This document shows, in pieces, positions 17,224 to 26,619 of a stretch of DNA of 64,000 nucleotides; within the stretch, counting starts at the first letter, position 1; every line of letters begins with the position of its first letter. The position numbers were made by a program, and so were the translations under genes. This stretch comes from Saprospiraceae bacterium (GTDB lineage: Bacteria > Bacteroidota > Bacteroidia > Chitinophagales > Saprospiraceae): assembly GCA_016718205.1 (NCBI GenBank), contig JADKEB010000011.1:62001-126000 (forward strand). Reading direction: 5' to 3'. The notes beneath the pieces are model-generated. The model did not search any database, was not told the DNA's origin, and saw only the letters and a program-made list of their open reading frames with translations.

Positions 17224-17280
17224 CTTTTGCCGGGCTAAATTTAAAAGATTGGCTCTTTCGAGGGTTTTGATATATACGGC

Positions 17281-17613
17281 TTAAGGCTTTTTGGGTTTCT
17301 TACTCGATTTAGCTCTATCGTTAAAGTCCAATGCAAGATTTATCCAATAGTCAAATTTTTTTTGTGATTTCATACTGTTTTCGTCTACCATTATGTAACC
17401 TTTCATTGGCCGATTTGTAAAGCCCATAATCCTGCAACCAACATTTTCAGCAACAGTCTCTTGTAATGCTGGGTCAATTCTACACATCAATTCGTCCTTA
17501 ATGACTCCAACACACATTTTGTCATTGTACATAAATATCAAACCACCCATCATTTCTTTTACAAGAACGTTGGGCAACTCGACAAATTTTTCTATCACTC
17601 GATTTGCTAACCA
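17281..17613 (-). pseudogene. TfoX N-terminal domain protein missing its first residues
   Basis: The protein matches the TfoX N-terminal family (LPNVLVKEMMGGLIFMYNDKMCVGV, then CRIDPA and MKGYIMVDEN). The homologous frame extends upstream of the GTG at 17598 as LANRVIEKF, which matches the usual family opening, but it runs into a TAA at 17616-17614 and no ATG is available. About five N-terminal codons are lost exactly where the M14 fragment begins on the other strand. GTG translation might still give a product. The family is linked to competence regulation in Proteobacteria; the role in Bacteroidota is unclear. Confidence 0.75.
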
Positions 17614-17902
17614 TTATATAGTCGAAACTCTGGAGCCTCAAGGTGTCGATATTTGGTTCAACTGGAATTTTTTTGATGGTATCCTCACTCAGAAAGAGTA
17701 CTTTTCCGATTACGTTTTTGAAGACCTGGCTGCCGACGTTCTTGCTAAAAATACGGATCTGCAAACAAAGCTTAAAGAAAAACAGGTGTCGGACCCAAAG
17801 TTTGCTGCCGATGCGCGTGCACAACTCGAATTTATATACAGAAATTCTCCTTACTATGAACCAACCCATATGATGTATCCCGTAGGACGACTCATCGATT
17901 AG
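17612..17902 (+). pseudogene. M14 zinc carboxypeptidase-like protein, C-terminal fragment
   Basis: The last 96 codons of a secreted M14-type peptidase: VDIWFNWNFFDGIL, KEYFSDYVFEDLAADVL, ARAQLEFIYRNSPYYE and the end THMMYPVGRL. The catalytic zinc-binding part, which lies earlier in such proteins, is absent. Homology begins at or within a few bases of 17612, where the TfoX frame on the opposite strand also ends. Open reading upstream of 17612 is antisense to TfoX and not real. A gene remnant at a rearrangement junction or an assembly join. Confidence 0.7.
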
Positions 17903-17974
17903 CCTCTGTTGTCCCATCTGGTCAGAACTACTTCTCCTTTTTTTTGTTATCTGCCACTGAATACATCCGGAATT

Positions 17975-19135
17975 ATGGAGCATTATGATTTTATCATCGC
18001 GGGCAGTGGCGCAGCCGGAATGCTGACGGCTTATTTCATGATTCGTGATCCGTATTTTGATTCAAAATCAATATTGATCATTGACAGAGATGTAAAAAAT
18101 CAAAATGACCGTACCTGGTGTTATTGGGAAAAAGGACAAGGTTATTTGGATCATATTTTGACCAAACAATGGAAGAAGATCTATTTTAGCAGTAAAAATT
18201 GGACTAAAACTATAGATTTAAATGATTATAAGTACAAAATGATCAGAAGTAAGGATTTCTATAATGATGTACATGCCAGGCTTTCTCAAAAAAAGAATTT
18301 TAAAATTATTACTGAAAATATCCGTTATATCAGTGATATGGAGTCATCGGTTCAGGTCGTCACAGATATGACTTCCTATTCGGCAGGCAAAGTATTTTCC
18401 AGTATTTTCAATCCTGCTTGGCTCATGGATAATACTGATTTTCCATATCTCAAACAACATTTTGTCGGATGGTTTGTAAAGACAAAAAGTCCAGTATTTG
18501 ACGCTGATGTAGCAGGGTTTATGGATTTTGATCTGCCTCAAAAAGGAAATACCCGTTTTATGTATGTTTTACCAACTTCAGATCATGAAGCATTGATAGA
18601 GTACACACTTTTTTCAGAAAATCTACTCCATCCTGAAGAATATGAAAGAGAAATTGAGGTCTATCTCCAGGAGAAATTTAATATCAATGACTACACCATT
18701 ACTGAAAAAGAGTCAGGCAATATTCCCATGACATGTTATCCATTTGAAAAACACAATACTCCCAACATCATGTACATAGGTAGTGCAGGTGGTTGGACAA
18801 AACCCAGTACAGGCTATACTTTTGCACGAAGCACTCGGATATCACAAAAACTGGTAGAATTTCTGAAATCCCATACTGATTTGACCAAATTTTCTTTCAA
18901 AAACAGATATTGGTACTACGATCTGATATTTATTAAGGTACTTGCTGACCACAATGAAGCAGGACATGAAGTGTTTACTTCTATATTTAAAGGTCAAAGT
19001 ATTGAGAATGTCTTCAAATTTCTTGATGAAGAAAATACCTTTGAAAATGATCTCAGGCTGATCATGTCTACGCAACCAAAGGCTATATTTGCAAAGTCTG
19101 CTTTATTGTCTCTGAAGGGAATGATTTTTAGATAA
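17975..19135 (+). CDS. crtY: Lycopene beta-cyclase (CrtY type)
   Basis: 386 residues from the ATG at 17975 (MEHYDFIIAGSGAAGMLTAY); the longer frame upstream lacks homology. Features: dinucleotide-binding GSGAAG near residue 9, the cyclase signature NDRTWCYWEK, FVGWFVKT, and the C-terminal GSAGGWTKPSTGYTF. It closes the ends of lycopene to beta-rings, making beta-carotene; flavin cofactor in the reduced state, membrane-associated. No other carotenoid gene is next to it here. A weak ribosome site precedes it. Length is normal for the family. Confidence 0.9.
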   Translation: MEHYDFIIAGSGAAGMLTAYFMIRDPYFDSKSILIIDRDVKNQNDRTWCYWEKGQGYLDHILTKQWKKIYFSSKNWTKTIDLNDYKYKMIRSKDFYNDVHARLSQKKNFKIITENIRYISDMESSVQVVTDMTSYSAGKVFSSIFNPAWLMDNTDFPYLKQHFVGWFVKTKSPVFDADVAGFMDFDLPQKGNTRFMYVLPTSDHEALIEYTLFSENLLHPEEYEREIEVYLQEKFNINDYTITEKESGNIPMTCYPFEKHNTPNIMYIGSAGGWTKPSTGYTFARSTRISQKLVEFLKSHTDLTKFSFKNRYWYYDLIFIKVLADHNEAGHEVFTSIFKGQSIENVFKFLDEENTFENDLRLIMSTQPKAIFAKSALLSLKGMIFR

Positions 19136-19284
19136 GAAATATAAAAAACCTTAAATCCACTCCGTACAGTCTTTGATGAAGTGAAACAAAAAAATATTGA
19201 TTTCCAGTACATTGATAATCAAAAGTTTCCCTTTAGATGATAGATGATGGGTAAAAAATGTTTGATTATGATAAAATATTTGGG

Positions 19285-19398
19285 GGGTGTCCCATTTTTT
19301 CATTCAATGGTTTTGAAATTCCTTTTGTCTCCCTTAAGGGTGGGGTAAAACAAAAGTAATTTTTACAAAAGTGCAATTTTGGGATACACCCAATATTT
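19285..19398. repeat. Intergenic repeat module with GGGTGT ends
   Basis: The left part reads GGGTGTCCCATTTTTTC and the right end, read inward, GGGTGTATCCCAAAATTGC; together they form imperfect terminal inverted repeats around ~80 bases. The inner part (GTCTCCCTTAAGGGTGGGG, then ACAAAAGTGCAATTT) is shared in degenerate form with 26385-26455, downstream of the aldo/keto reductase. No ORF. A second MITE-like family, or a repetitive intergenic sequence. Confidence 0.4.
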
Positions 19399-19429
19399 GT
19401 TTTTGGAGTAGACTCACAGTTGCAACATC

Positions 19430-19688
19430 AATTTCGTTTGTCAAAGTCTTACCTGACTTTGACGGAACCTATCTTACGGTCTTTGACCGGTTGTGGACAA
19501 TTTACTCCGGTCATGAGACCGATAGATAAAAGTCCAAAAGTCAGAGACTTTGGACAACAGATTTATTGAGTATTGTGTAAATTATTTTACTCAATTCTCG
19601 TCATAGACGAGACCATTCCGTCACCTTGTCCAAAATAAAATTTCCTCACTTTCGCTCAAACATAAAAATTTAAAATTTAAACATACTC
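19430..19688. repeat. MITE family A, copy 3, left end lost; right end overlaps the hisS stop codon
   Basis: The core (GTCAAAGTC at 19440 onwards through ACTCCGGTCATGAGACCG) and the right end AAATTTAAACATACTC match copy 2 at 13450-13767 almost base for base. No matching left end was found; the upstream sequence diverges near 19430. The right terminal base supplies the G of the hisS stop codon TAG (19690-19688), with TAA as the flanking target triplet at 19689-19691. Confidence 0.7.
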
Positions 19689-21034
19689 TAAAAGCAGTTT
19701 TGTAAATCTGAGATATCCACATCTTTTTGTTCGCCGCTTGTCATATTTTTGAGACTAACTTTGCCTGCTTCTCTTTCTGATTCGCCGATGATGGCAACAT
19801 AAGGGACATTCCTGGCATTGGCATACGACATTTGTTTTTTCATTTTGGCTGGTTCCGGATACAAATCGCAAGCAATGCCGGCTTGTCTTAATATCGACAC
19901 CTGCTTAAATGCATAGTTGTGGCTCTCTGTATCCAAAGCTACAAACAGTACTTCAATATCTTTTTGAACCTCTTGAGGAAAAAGATTTAATTCTTCCATG
20001 ACATCATAGATACGCTCGGCACCAAAAGAAATACCTACTCCTGAAACTCCGTTTAAGCCAAAAACCCCTGTAAGGTTGTCATATCGGCCGCCACCGCCGA
20101 TGCTACCCATGGTGAGATTCGGGTAAGAAGTATTATCAGCCTTTACTTCAAAGATACAACCAGTATAATAATTCAGTCCCCTTGCCAGACTGACGTCGAA
20201 GTAAAGTTCAGGTACCTCTCCATCAAGATATTTAAAAACGGTTTCTACTTCTTCTATGCCTTTAGCGCCTTGTTCAAAACCTTCAAATGCTCTTTTCAGA
20301 TCACTAAGATCCGTTTTTTTGAGCAATGCCAGAACATGATTTGCCTGTGCTGTAGTAATACCACGTTGTTCCATCTCCCTGATCACTCCATCATGGCCTA
20401 TTTTATCCAGCTTATCTATAGCTATAGTCATTTCCATAAATTTTTCTGTAATACCTGTGGCTTCTGCCAAGCCAAAAAGTATTTTTCTGTTGTTGACCAT
20501 GATTTTGACTTTTATACCTAGTTTTCTGAAAACCAAAGCATAAATCTGAGCCAACTCAGCTTCATACATCAATGAATCAGAACCGACTACATCGACATCA
20601 CACTGGTAGAACTCCTGGTATCTGCCTTTTTGTGGTCGGTCTCCCCTCCATACTTGCTGGATTTGGTATCTTTTGAAGGGGAGCTGAATATCATTGAGAT
20701 TCATCACTACAAATCTTGCAAAAGGTACAGTCAGATCATATCTCAATCCTCTTTTGGAGATGGAACTTAGCAGTTTGGCAGAATCCTGAGTTTCCAGAGC
20801 TTGTTTATCGGCTCCTGCCAAAAAATCACCGTTATTTAAAATTTTAAAAAGTAATCGGTCTCCTTCCTCACCATATTTACCCGTAAGTGTGCTGAGGTTT
20901 TCCATCGCAGGTGTCTCTATAGGTAAGTAACCAAATGACTTAAACACAGACTCAATGACTGAAAATATATATTTTCTCTTTAGTACCTGGTATGGTAAAA
21001 AGTCTCTTGTTCCCTTCGGTATGGATGGTTTCAT
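19688..21034 (-). CDS. hisS: Histidyl-tRNA synthetase
   Basis: 448 residues, class II synthetase. Motif 2 region VWRGDRPQKGRYQEFYQCD and the histidine-specific LARGLNYYTGCIFEV and GGGRYDNL are present, with a C-terminal anticodon-binding domain ending DISDLQNCF. It charges tRNA-His. The stop codon TAG takes its last base from the adjacent MITE, so the insertion occurred within the original stop codon but preserved a stop. A -7 box lies about 90 bases upstream of the ATG. Otherwise ordinary. Confidence 0.95.
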   Translation of the reverse strand: MKPSIPKGTRDFLPYQVLKRKYIFSVIESVFKSFGYLPIETPAMENLSTLTGKYGEEGDRLLFKILNNGDFLAGADKQALETQDSAKLLSSISKRGLRYDLTVPFARFVVMNLNDIQLPFKRYQIQQVWRGDRPQKGRYQEFYQCDVDVVGSDSLMYEAELAQIYALVFRKLGIKVKIMVNNRKILFGLAEATGITEKFMEMTIAIDKLDKIGHDGVIREMEQRGITTAQANHVLALLKKTDLSDLKRAFEGFEQGAKGIEEVETVFKYLDGEVPELYFDVSLARGLNYYTGCIFEVKADNTSYPNLTMGSIGGGGRYDNLTGVFGLNGVSGVGISFGAERIYDVMEELNLFPQEVQKDIEVLFVALDTESHNYAFKQVSILRQAGIACDLYPEPAKMKKQMSYANARNVPYVAIIGESEREAGKVSLKNMTSGEQKDVDISDLQNCF

Positions 21035-21422
21035 AAAAATGAATTATTAAGCTTGATTGGGCAATTTTTAAAAAATAATATGCCAACAAATAATTGAAGT
21101 ATTTGAAATAAAAATCGTGGCAAAGGTAATGATTATGTTGTTATTTGTATAGTGGAGTTTGGATGATTAGAATATACTTTGGTTTTCCATTGGGAGATAA
21201 ACAGACAGTCTTATACTCTACAAGAGATGGTCCACCCATTTCTTCCCATACAGCAACAGTATTCATTTATGATTGTATCTAAGGAAAGTGCAATATGTAA
21301 TAGTATTAATAAATAAAACAAGTAGTTTGGATGGTTTTGCCAATGTACGAAATAAAAAAATTGATGTACCTTGCATCCAAAATTAAATCGGAAAGAAATT
21401 TCTTCCCGAAAATGGTTTTAAA
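21035..21422. promoter_or_regulatory. hisS promoter and gene-free spacer
   Basis: On the minus strand TACCTTTG at 21128-21121 is a perfect TAnnTTTG box and predicts hisS transcription starting near 21114 with a leader of about 80 bases. The remaining spacer up to the lipoprotein gene at 21423 holds no ORF, repeat or clear plus-strand promoter that I can identify. Confidence 0.5.
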
Positions 21423-22967
21423 ATGAATCAAAACAAGATGCATATTTTTAGTTCAAAGGATTTTATTATTTACATGCTGTCATGTCTTTTTTTGACATCT
21501 TGTCTGGATAAAACTTTTGAAACAGGATGGGGCGATCAACCATACGAAATTGCTATCCCGTTGATCAATTCGGAGATATCCGTTTCCAGACTTATCAGCG
21601 CTTCAGAAGGTACTACAGTCCTGATAGTTGCCCCTGATGGAAGAGTCTCTGTAGTGTACAACAACGAAAATGTGCTGAGTAAAAATGTAACAGCCATTTT
21701 TCCTCCTTTCCCGGGGTTGTTTCCTTATGAACTCAAAGATAGTGTATCAAGTGTACAGCTCCCTGTGTCTGCCGGACAATTGGTAAAAAAAGCGATATTC
21801 AAAAACACAAAAATTGGTTTCTTTTTTGAGTCAAATACTGCATCTGACATAAAGGTCAATTTAAGAATTCCGGAACTAACAAAAAATAATGTCGTCTTTG
21901 AAAAAGAATTTACAATTAAAAATACGGGAACATTACCATTAAGGCTTCAAACCGAATTGATATCTGTAGATGGTTGGACATACAATAGTAATAACAATTT
22001 GATTACTTTCAGGTACAATGCGGTCACTACTAACGGAACCAAGTTGGTATTGGACAAAGCACTGATGAATTTTGATGTACTGAATTTTGCTTATATCGAA
22101 GGATACCTGGGATATCACAAATTTCCTATTGAGGGAAGTGTTATTAAGATAGGTCTTTTTGACCAATGGAAAAGCGGTGGATTTGACTTTACCGATCCAA
22201 AATTATCAATTAGTGTAGACAATAGCTTTGGTGTACCCGTAAAATCAAAAATAAATAAGCTGGATTTAAAACTCATCAACGGGAGCGTCATATCATTGCA
22301 AAGCCCATTTATCGCATCAGGGATAGACTTCAATTATCCTCCACTCAGCGAACCCGGCGGACTTAAAACCACTCACTTTGAATTCAATAAATCCAATTCC
22401 AATATCAGAGACATATTTAATGAAAAAACATCTGAGATAATTTATGATTTAAATGCAATTGTAAACCCTTTGCAGGATACCACCATCAACGGTCATGTGA
22501 CAGGAGATAGCTATTTTACAGTAAAAGTTGCGGTGGAAGTACCTTTGTCAGGATCTGTCAATCAGGTGGTCATTGCAGATACAGTAGATGTCAATCTAAC
22601 AGAATTTGACAAAATACAATCAGCTGAGTTCAAAACCATCATTGCAAACGATTTTCCAGCAGATGTTCGGGTCCAAGCAATTTTTATTGATGAAAAAAAT
22701 ATAGCCTTAGATCAATTATTCAATGGTTCCGGCTTATTCATCCCCGCTGCAATAATAGCTGCAAATGGCATAACAATACCTGGTCAGGAGAAAACGGAGT
22801 TTATAACTATGGATGAAACCAGATTTGAAAAAATCAAAAAATCCAAAAAGATGGTCATCACCGGCACTATCAATACCACGGGAAGCGATACGAAAAGACC
22901 ACTATGGATTTATGATAAGTATAGCATTAAAGTAAAAGCAGGAGTAAAATTAAAGCTGAAATTATGA
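21423..22967 (+). CDS. Hypothetical lipoprotein, first gene of an envelope operon
   Basis: 514 residues; ATG at 21423 or the internal Met at 21438. A hydrophobic leader ends in LFLTSCLDK (lipobox LTSC), so it should be lipid-anchored. The mature part is beta-rich with repeated hydrophobic strand patterns and no domain I recognise. The stop overlaps the next ATG (ATGA at 22964-22967), so it is translationally coupled to the DUF5723 barrel-like protein and probably works with it in the outer membrane. Confidence 0.75.
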   Translation: MNQNKMHIFSSKDFIIYMLSCLFLTSCLDKTFETGWGDQPYEIAIPLINSEISVSRLISASEGTTVLIVAPDGRVSVVYNNENVLSKNVTAIFPPFPGLFPYELKDSVSSVQLPVSAGQLVKKAIFKNTKIGFFFESNTASDIKVNLRIPELTKNNVVFEKEFTIKNTGTLPLRLQTELISVDGWTYNSNNNLITFRYNAVTTNGTKLVLDKALMNFDVLNFAYIEGYLGYHKFPIEGSVIKIGLFDQWKSGGFDFTDPKLSISVDNSFGVPVKSKINKLDLKLINGSVISLQSPFIASGIDFNYPPLSEPGGLKTTHFEFNKSNSNIRDIFNEKTSEIIYDLNAIVNPLQDTTINGHVTGDSYFTVKVAVEVPLSGSVNQVVIADTVDVNLTEFDKIQSAEFKTIIANDFPADVRVQAIFIDEKNIALDQLFNGSGLFIPAAIIAANGITIPGQEKTEFITMDETRFEKIKKSKKMVITGTINTTGSDTKRPLWIYDKYSIKVKAGVKLKLKL

Positions 22968-24268
22968 AAACCTGTAAGTTCCTGTTTTTTGTTCTGTTAT
23001 TTGCCGTTTTGAATGTAAGCAGCATAGCACAGGATGGAGGATTATTATTTCTCAAAGGTAGTCTTCCTTCGACGTACATCAATCCATCTATACCTTTAGA
23101 AAAAAAAATCCAAATTTCGCTGGCAGGAATCAACACTTTTGCCGGAACAGACGGGCCGACTATTGAAGACATCACAAGTAAAAACGCATCCGGCAAACGA
23201 TTTATTGATGTCATTAATTTAAGTCAAAAACTGAATTCAGAAAATAGTATTTTTGGAGGAGTGGACGTCCACACTTTTGATGTGGGGGTACGTATTGGAG
23301 CAACATCCCTGATAGCAGGACATGCCTTCAAGTCATTTGGAAATATCACCTATCCTGGAAAGTTAGTTGAGCTGATTGCAAGAGGAAATGCACCATTTAT
23401 CGGTCAGACACTTGATATCGGGACATCGGTAGATTATTTTGGATATAATGAGCTATACTTAGGCGGACAGTACGAAGCCGGCAATTTCAGCATAGGTGTC
23501 AAAGGCAAAGTACTCTTCGGCACCAACAACCTGTCTACAGAAAGACATTTTACTACATTTACTACAAAGCCTGAGATATATCAATGGGAATTGGAGACTG
23601 ATTATATCGTCAGAAATACCGGTATTTTGAATTATCAGGCACTTGACAGTGTTTCTCTGGATCTCAAATCTTTCTCCTTTGACAATTTATTTGTTCGTAA
23701 TCGGGGACTTGGATTGGACCTGGGCATTTCATGGAAGATGAGTGATAAATTGTTATTGATGGCAGGAGCATCAGACATAGGCAGCATCACCTGGAACAAT
23801 GCACCAAAAAAATATAGCAGTAGAGGAAATTTTACATTTGAGGGATTGGACCTTATCAATCTTTTAGGCGAAAAAGAAAATATTTCTATAAGTGACACCT
23901 TGCTTGACATCATTGAAGTAAAATCAGAGACAGAAACATATACTACAAAGCTTAACAGCCGATTTCATGTAGGTGGAAGTTATGATTTAAATGATTTATT
24001 GTCATTCAATGCTTTATATTCATTTCAGGAGCGATTTGGTGCGTTTTCTCATCAGTTGTCATTATCTGCCTTACTTAGGTTTTCTGTATTGCAAACCGGA
24101 CTTACTTATTCATTGTCAAAAAACAACTTTACGTCAGTCGGAATATTTGGAAGGATAACAGCAGGTCCTTTTTCATTGTACATACAAGGTGATAATATCC
24201 CGGGTTTACTAAATCCCCTAAAAAACAAAAATGCCGGATTACGTTTTGGTACAACTTTTGAGTTTTAA
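22964..24268 (+). CDS. DUF5723-like outer membrane protein
   Basis: 434 residues with a signal peptide (FVLLFAVLNVSSIAQ then DGG). The opening LPSTYINPSIPLEKKIQISLAG and the many alternating beta strands ending in LRFGTTFEF (aromatic C-terminus) fit an outer-membrane beta-barrel of the DUF5723 or related type. Coupled by 4-base overlap to the upstream lipoprotein; the TPR lipoprotein starts 28 bases after its stop. Function unknown. Members often sit near gliding or secretion genes, but none is adjacent here. Confidence 0.75.
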   Translation: MKTCKFLFFVLLFAVLNVSSIAQDGGLLFLKGSLPSTYINPSIPLEKKIQISLAGINTFAGTDGPTIEDITSKNASGKRFIDVINLSQKLNSENSIFGGVDVHTFDVGVRIGATSLIAGHAFKSFGNITYPGKLVELIARGNAPFIGQTLDIGTSVDYFGYNELYLGGQYEAGNFSIGVKGKVLFGTNNLSTERHFTTFTTKPEIYQWELETDYIVRNTGILNYQALDSVSLDLKSFSFDNLFVRNRGLGLDLGISWKMSDKLLLMAGASDIGSITWNNAPKKYSSRGNFTFEGLDLINLLGEKENISISDTLLDIIEVKSETETYTTKLNSRFHVGGSYDLNDLLSFNALYSFQERFGAFSHQLSLSALLRFSVLQTGLTYSLSKNNFTSVGIFGRITAGPFSLYIQGDNIPGLLNPLKNKNAGLRFGTTFEF

Positions 24269-24296
24269 TTTTGTTAATGACGATGTTGATATTATA

Positions 24297-25340
24297 ATGT
24301 TTCTAAGAAAAAACCTAAAACTGACATTGGGATTAAAGTCTTGTGTTGAGACTTTAATTGTCTTTATTTATCTCGTGTTTGGTCTATCCTGCAAAGATCA
24401 AGACACAGGTGCATCTATTGTCACTTATGGAGATGCATCAATAGATAAGATTACAGCTGAAATCGGTAAAAATCCTGAAAAGGCTAACTTGTACTTTGCG
24501 CGGGCAAAATTATATTACGACAAATCAGTCTACGATAATGCCATATATGATCTGCAGAAAGCAATGGCACTTGACTCATTAAATCCGGATTTTTACCATC
24601 TTCTGTCAGATGCATATCTCGACTATTTCAATAGTAGAGGTGCTTTGAACACCATGAATAAAGTTTTATCAATATATCCTGACAGGATTCCATCATTATT
24701 GAAAATGGCAGAATTGAAGCATATTCTCAAAGATTATGATGGCTCCATACTTACAGTAAATGAAATCGTAAGATTAGATCCGCAAAATGCAGAAGGTTAT
24801 TTTATGCTTGGGATGAATTTCAGAGCTTTAGGAGACAAAGACAGAGCAATCAATGCTTATCAAACAGCTGTCGAAATGGACTCTGGTATGACTGACGCCT
24901 GGATCATATTGGGAGAAATGAATGAAGAGAAAAAGGATGCCAAAGCTTTGCAATACTACGAAAGTGCTATTTTGAGCAATCCTCAATCCATGCAGGCATT
25001 GCATGCAAAAGCGTATTATTTGCAAAATCATGGTAATATACCTCAGGCCCAAAACATATATCACCAAATCATTCTTAAGGATAAATCTTACAGCGACGCT
25101 TACCTGAACTCCGGACTTTTGTATATGGAAAGTGATTCATTGGACAAGGCCTTTGAACAATTTGATATATTGACAGGAGTAGCGCCATCTTATTATATGG
25201 GATATTATATGAGAGGTATAGTACATGAAAAAAAAAATCGCATGAAAGATGCTTTGAAGGATTATGAATCAGCCCATAATCTAAACAAAGAAGATAAAGA
25301 AGTAAAAAAAGCACTGGAAACACTAAAAAACCAATTATAA
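24297..25340 (+). CDS. Tetratricopeptide repeat lipoprotein
   Basis: 347 residues from the ATG at 24297; the earlier in-frame Met at 24231 lies inside the DUF5723 gene and gives a non-signal N-terminus. Lipobox VFGLSC precedes KDQDTG. About eight TPR units follow, with the canonical W/Y-LG-Y-A-P spacing (for example AEGYFMLGMNFRALGDKDRAI and ALHAKAYYLQNHGNIPQA). TPR arrays scaffold protein-protein contacts; as a periplasmic lipoprotein it may assemble the two upstream envelope proteins. Third gene of that unit. Confidence 0.85.
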   Translation: MFLRKNLKLTLGLKSCVETLIVFIYLVFGLSCKDQDTGASIVTYGDASIDKITAEIGKNPEKANLYFARAKLYYDKSVYDNAIYDLQKAMALDSLNPDFYHLLSDAYLDYFNSRGALNTMNKVLSIYPDRIPSLLKMAELKHILKDYDGSILTVNEIVRLDPQNAEGYFMLGMNFRALGDKDRAINAYQTAVEMDSGMTDAWIILGEMNEEKKDAKALQYYESAILSNPQSMQALHAKAYYLQNHGNIPQAQNIYHQIILKDKSYSDAYLNSGLLYMESDSLDKAFEQFDILTGVAPSYYMGYYMRGIVHEKKNRMKDALKDYESAHNLNKEDKEVKKALETLKNQL

Positions 25341-25360
25341 ACTAAAAAATCTTTTTTAAA

Positions 25361-26233
25361 ATGAACAGTTATTCTAAAGTAGTAGTAGGCGTAATCCGAT
25401 GGGGAAGTTGGGGCTCAAAATTATCATCCAACAAAATGGCTTCTCTTATCAACTCATGTATGGAGATGGGAGTCACCACATTTGATCACGCTGACATCTA
25501 TGGAAATTATACTACAGAAAGAGAGTTCGGTGACGCAATGATACTGAGTGGTATACCCAGGGAGGAGATGCAGATTATCACCAAATGCGGGATCATAAAA
25601 CCCTGTGCAGAAAAACCAGGTTTTCAGATTACCCACTACAATACGTCCAAACGTCACATTCTTGAGTCCGCTGATCAATCTCTTGAAAACCTCAACACCG
25701 AGTATTTGGATATGCTTATGATCAACAGGCCCAGCCCGATTATGAACTATAGCGAAATGGGTGAAGCATTCCATCAGTTGTATGAATCCGGTAAAGTCAG
25801 GGAGTTTGGACTCGTCAATTTTTCTCCTGATCAAATACGTGCTATGCGAAAATATTTTCCTGTCAGGTCCAATCAGATGGAAGTAAGTTTGACGCATCTT
25901 GGTCCTGTATTTGATGGTACCATAGATACATGTGTTACCAATGACATGATACCAATGTCATGGTCTCCGATCGGAGGTGGTTCTATCTATACCAATACTA
26001 AAGCCGGTGCAAAACTTGAAGCAAAACTCATGAAGCTGGCAGATAAATATCAGTGGACATTGACAGAAATGGCATTGCTATTTTTGATGCATCATCCTGC
26101 GGGCATCATTCCAGTGATCAATCAGTCCAAACTCGATAAAATCAAGGAAGCGGTAGATCTTACGGACATTACTTTGACAAATGAACAGTGGTTTGAAATA
26201 CTGATCACGGTGCAAGGTCATGAACTTTCTTAA
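25361..26233 (+). CDS. Aldo/keto reductase, YdhF-like, with altered catalytic histidine
   Basis: 290 residues, AKR fold. The tetrad Asp and Tyr are in TFDHADIYGNY and the Lys in IITKCGI. The fourth position, normally His in a LLIHRPDP context, reads MLMINRPSP, so His is replaced by Asn. Cofactor-site SWSPIGGG and the C-terminal PVINQSKLDKIKEAV are kept. His-to-other changes occur in some AKRs and usually lower carbonyl reduction, so catalysis should be checked. It starts 20 bases after the TPR gene and may share its transcript. Confidence 0.87.
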   Translation: MNSYSKVVVGVIRWGSWGSKLSSNKMASLINSCMEMGVTTFDHADIYGNYTTEREFGDAMILSGIPREEMQIITKCGIIKPCAEKPGFQITHYNTSKRHILESADQSLENLNTEYLDMLMINRPSPIMNYSEMGEAFHQLYESGKVREFGLVNFSPDQIRAMRKYFPVRSNQMEVSLTHLGPVFDGTIDTCVTNDMIPMSWSPIGGGSIYTNTKAGAKLEAKLMKLADKYQWTLTEMALLFLMHHPAGIIPVINQSKLDKIKEAVDLTDITLTNEQWFEILITVQGHELS

Positions 26234-26285
26234 AGACAGCTGTGTGTATAACAAACTGCACAAATACTTAAATTCCCTCGCAACC

Positions 26286-26354
26286 CCTGCCTGACTACGT
26301 AGACAGGCAGGCTCATTCCCTAAAGAGCTTGTCAAGCTATGCTTGAGACGACCC
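26286..26354. repeat. Hairpin and 41-base intergenic repeat, copy 1
   Basis: CCTGCCTG (26286-26293) pairs perfectly with CAGGCAGG (26304-26311). Immediately after, 26314-26354 carries a 41-base sequence with AGAGCTTGTCAAGCTATGC and TTGAGACGACCC that recurs at 52971, 53070 and, inverted, 56812. It lies downstream of the aldo/keto reductase. REP-like role or transcription-end role is inferred from position only. Confidence 0.5.
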
Positions 26355-26619
26355 ACGCCAATGCTTTCAATATTAGTGCTGGTCTCCCCTTCAGGGGTTG
26401 GGGGTAAGTATAGGCAAATGTAGCAAGTTAATTTTTTTCACAAAAGTGCAATTTGTTAAACACACAAGAGAGCTGTAAGAATGCTCAGTGGTAGTTTTGA
26501 TGATTAGGGTATGACTAATCTTTTGTTGAATAAAAACATATTATAGTTTGTTGATATTATTAAAGGATTTAATAGTAATATTGCGTTGTTGATAATAAAA
26601 CAATTCAACACTTTTAAAT

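Noticed and set aside
17501..17612. 5' extension of the M14 fragment frame
   Set aside because: It lies antisense to conserved TfoX codons; homology to the peptidase begins only near 17612.
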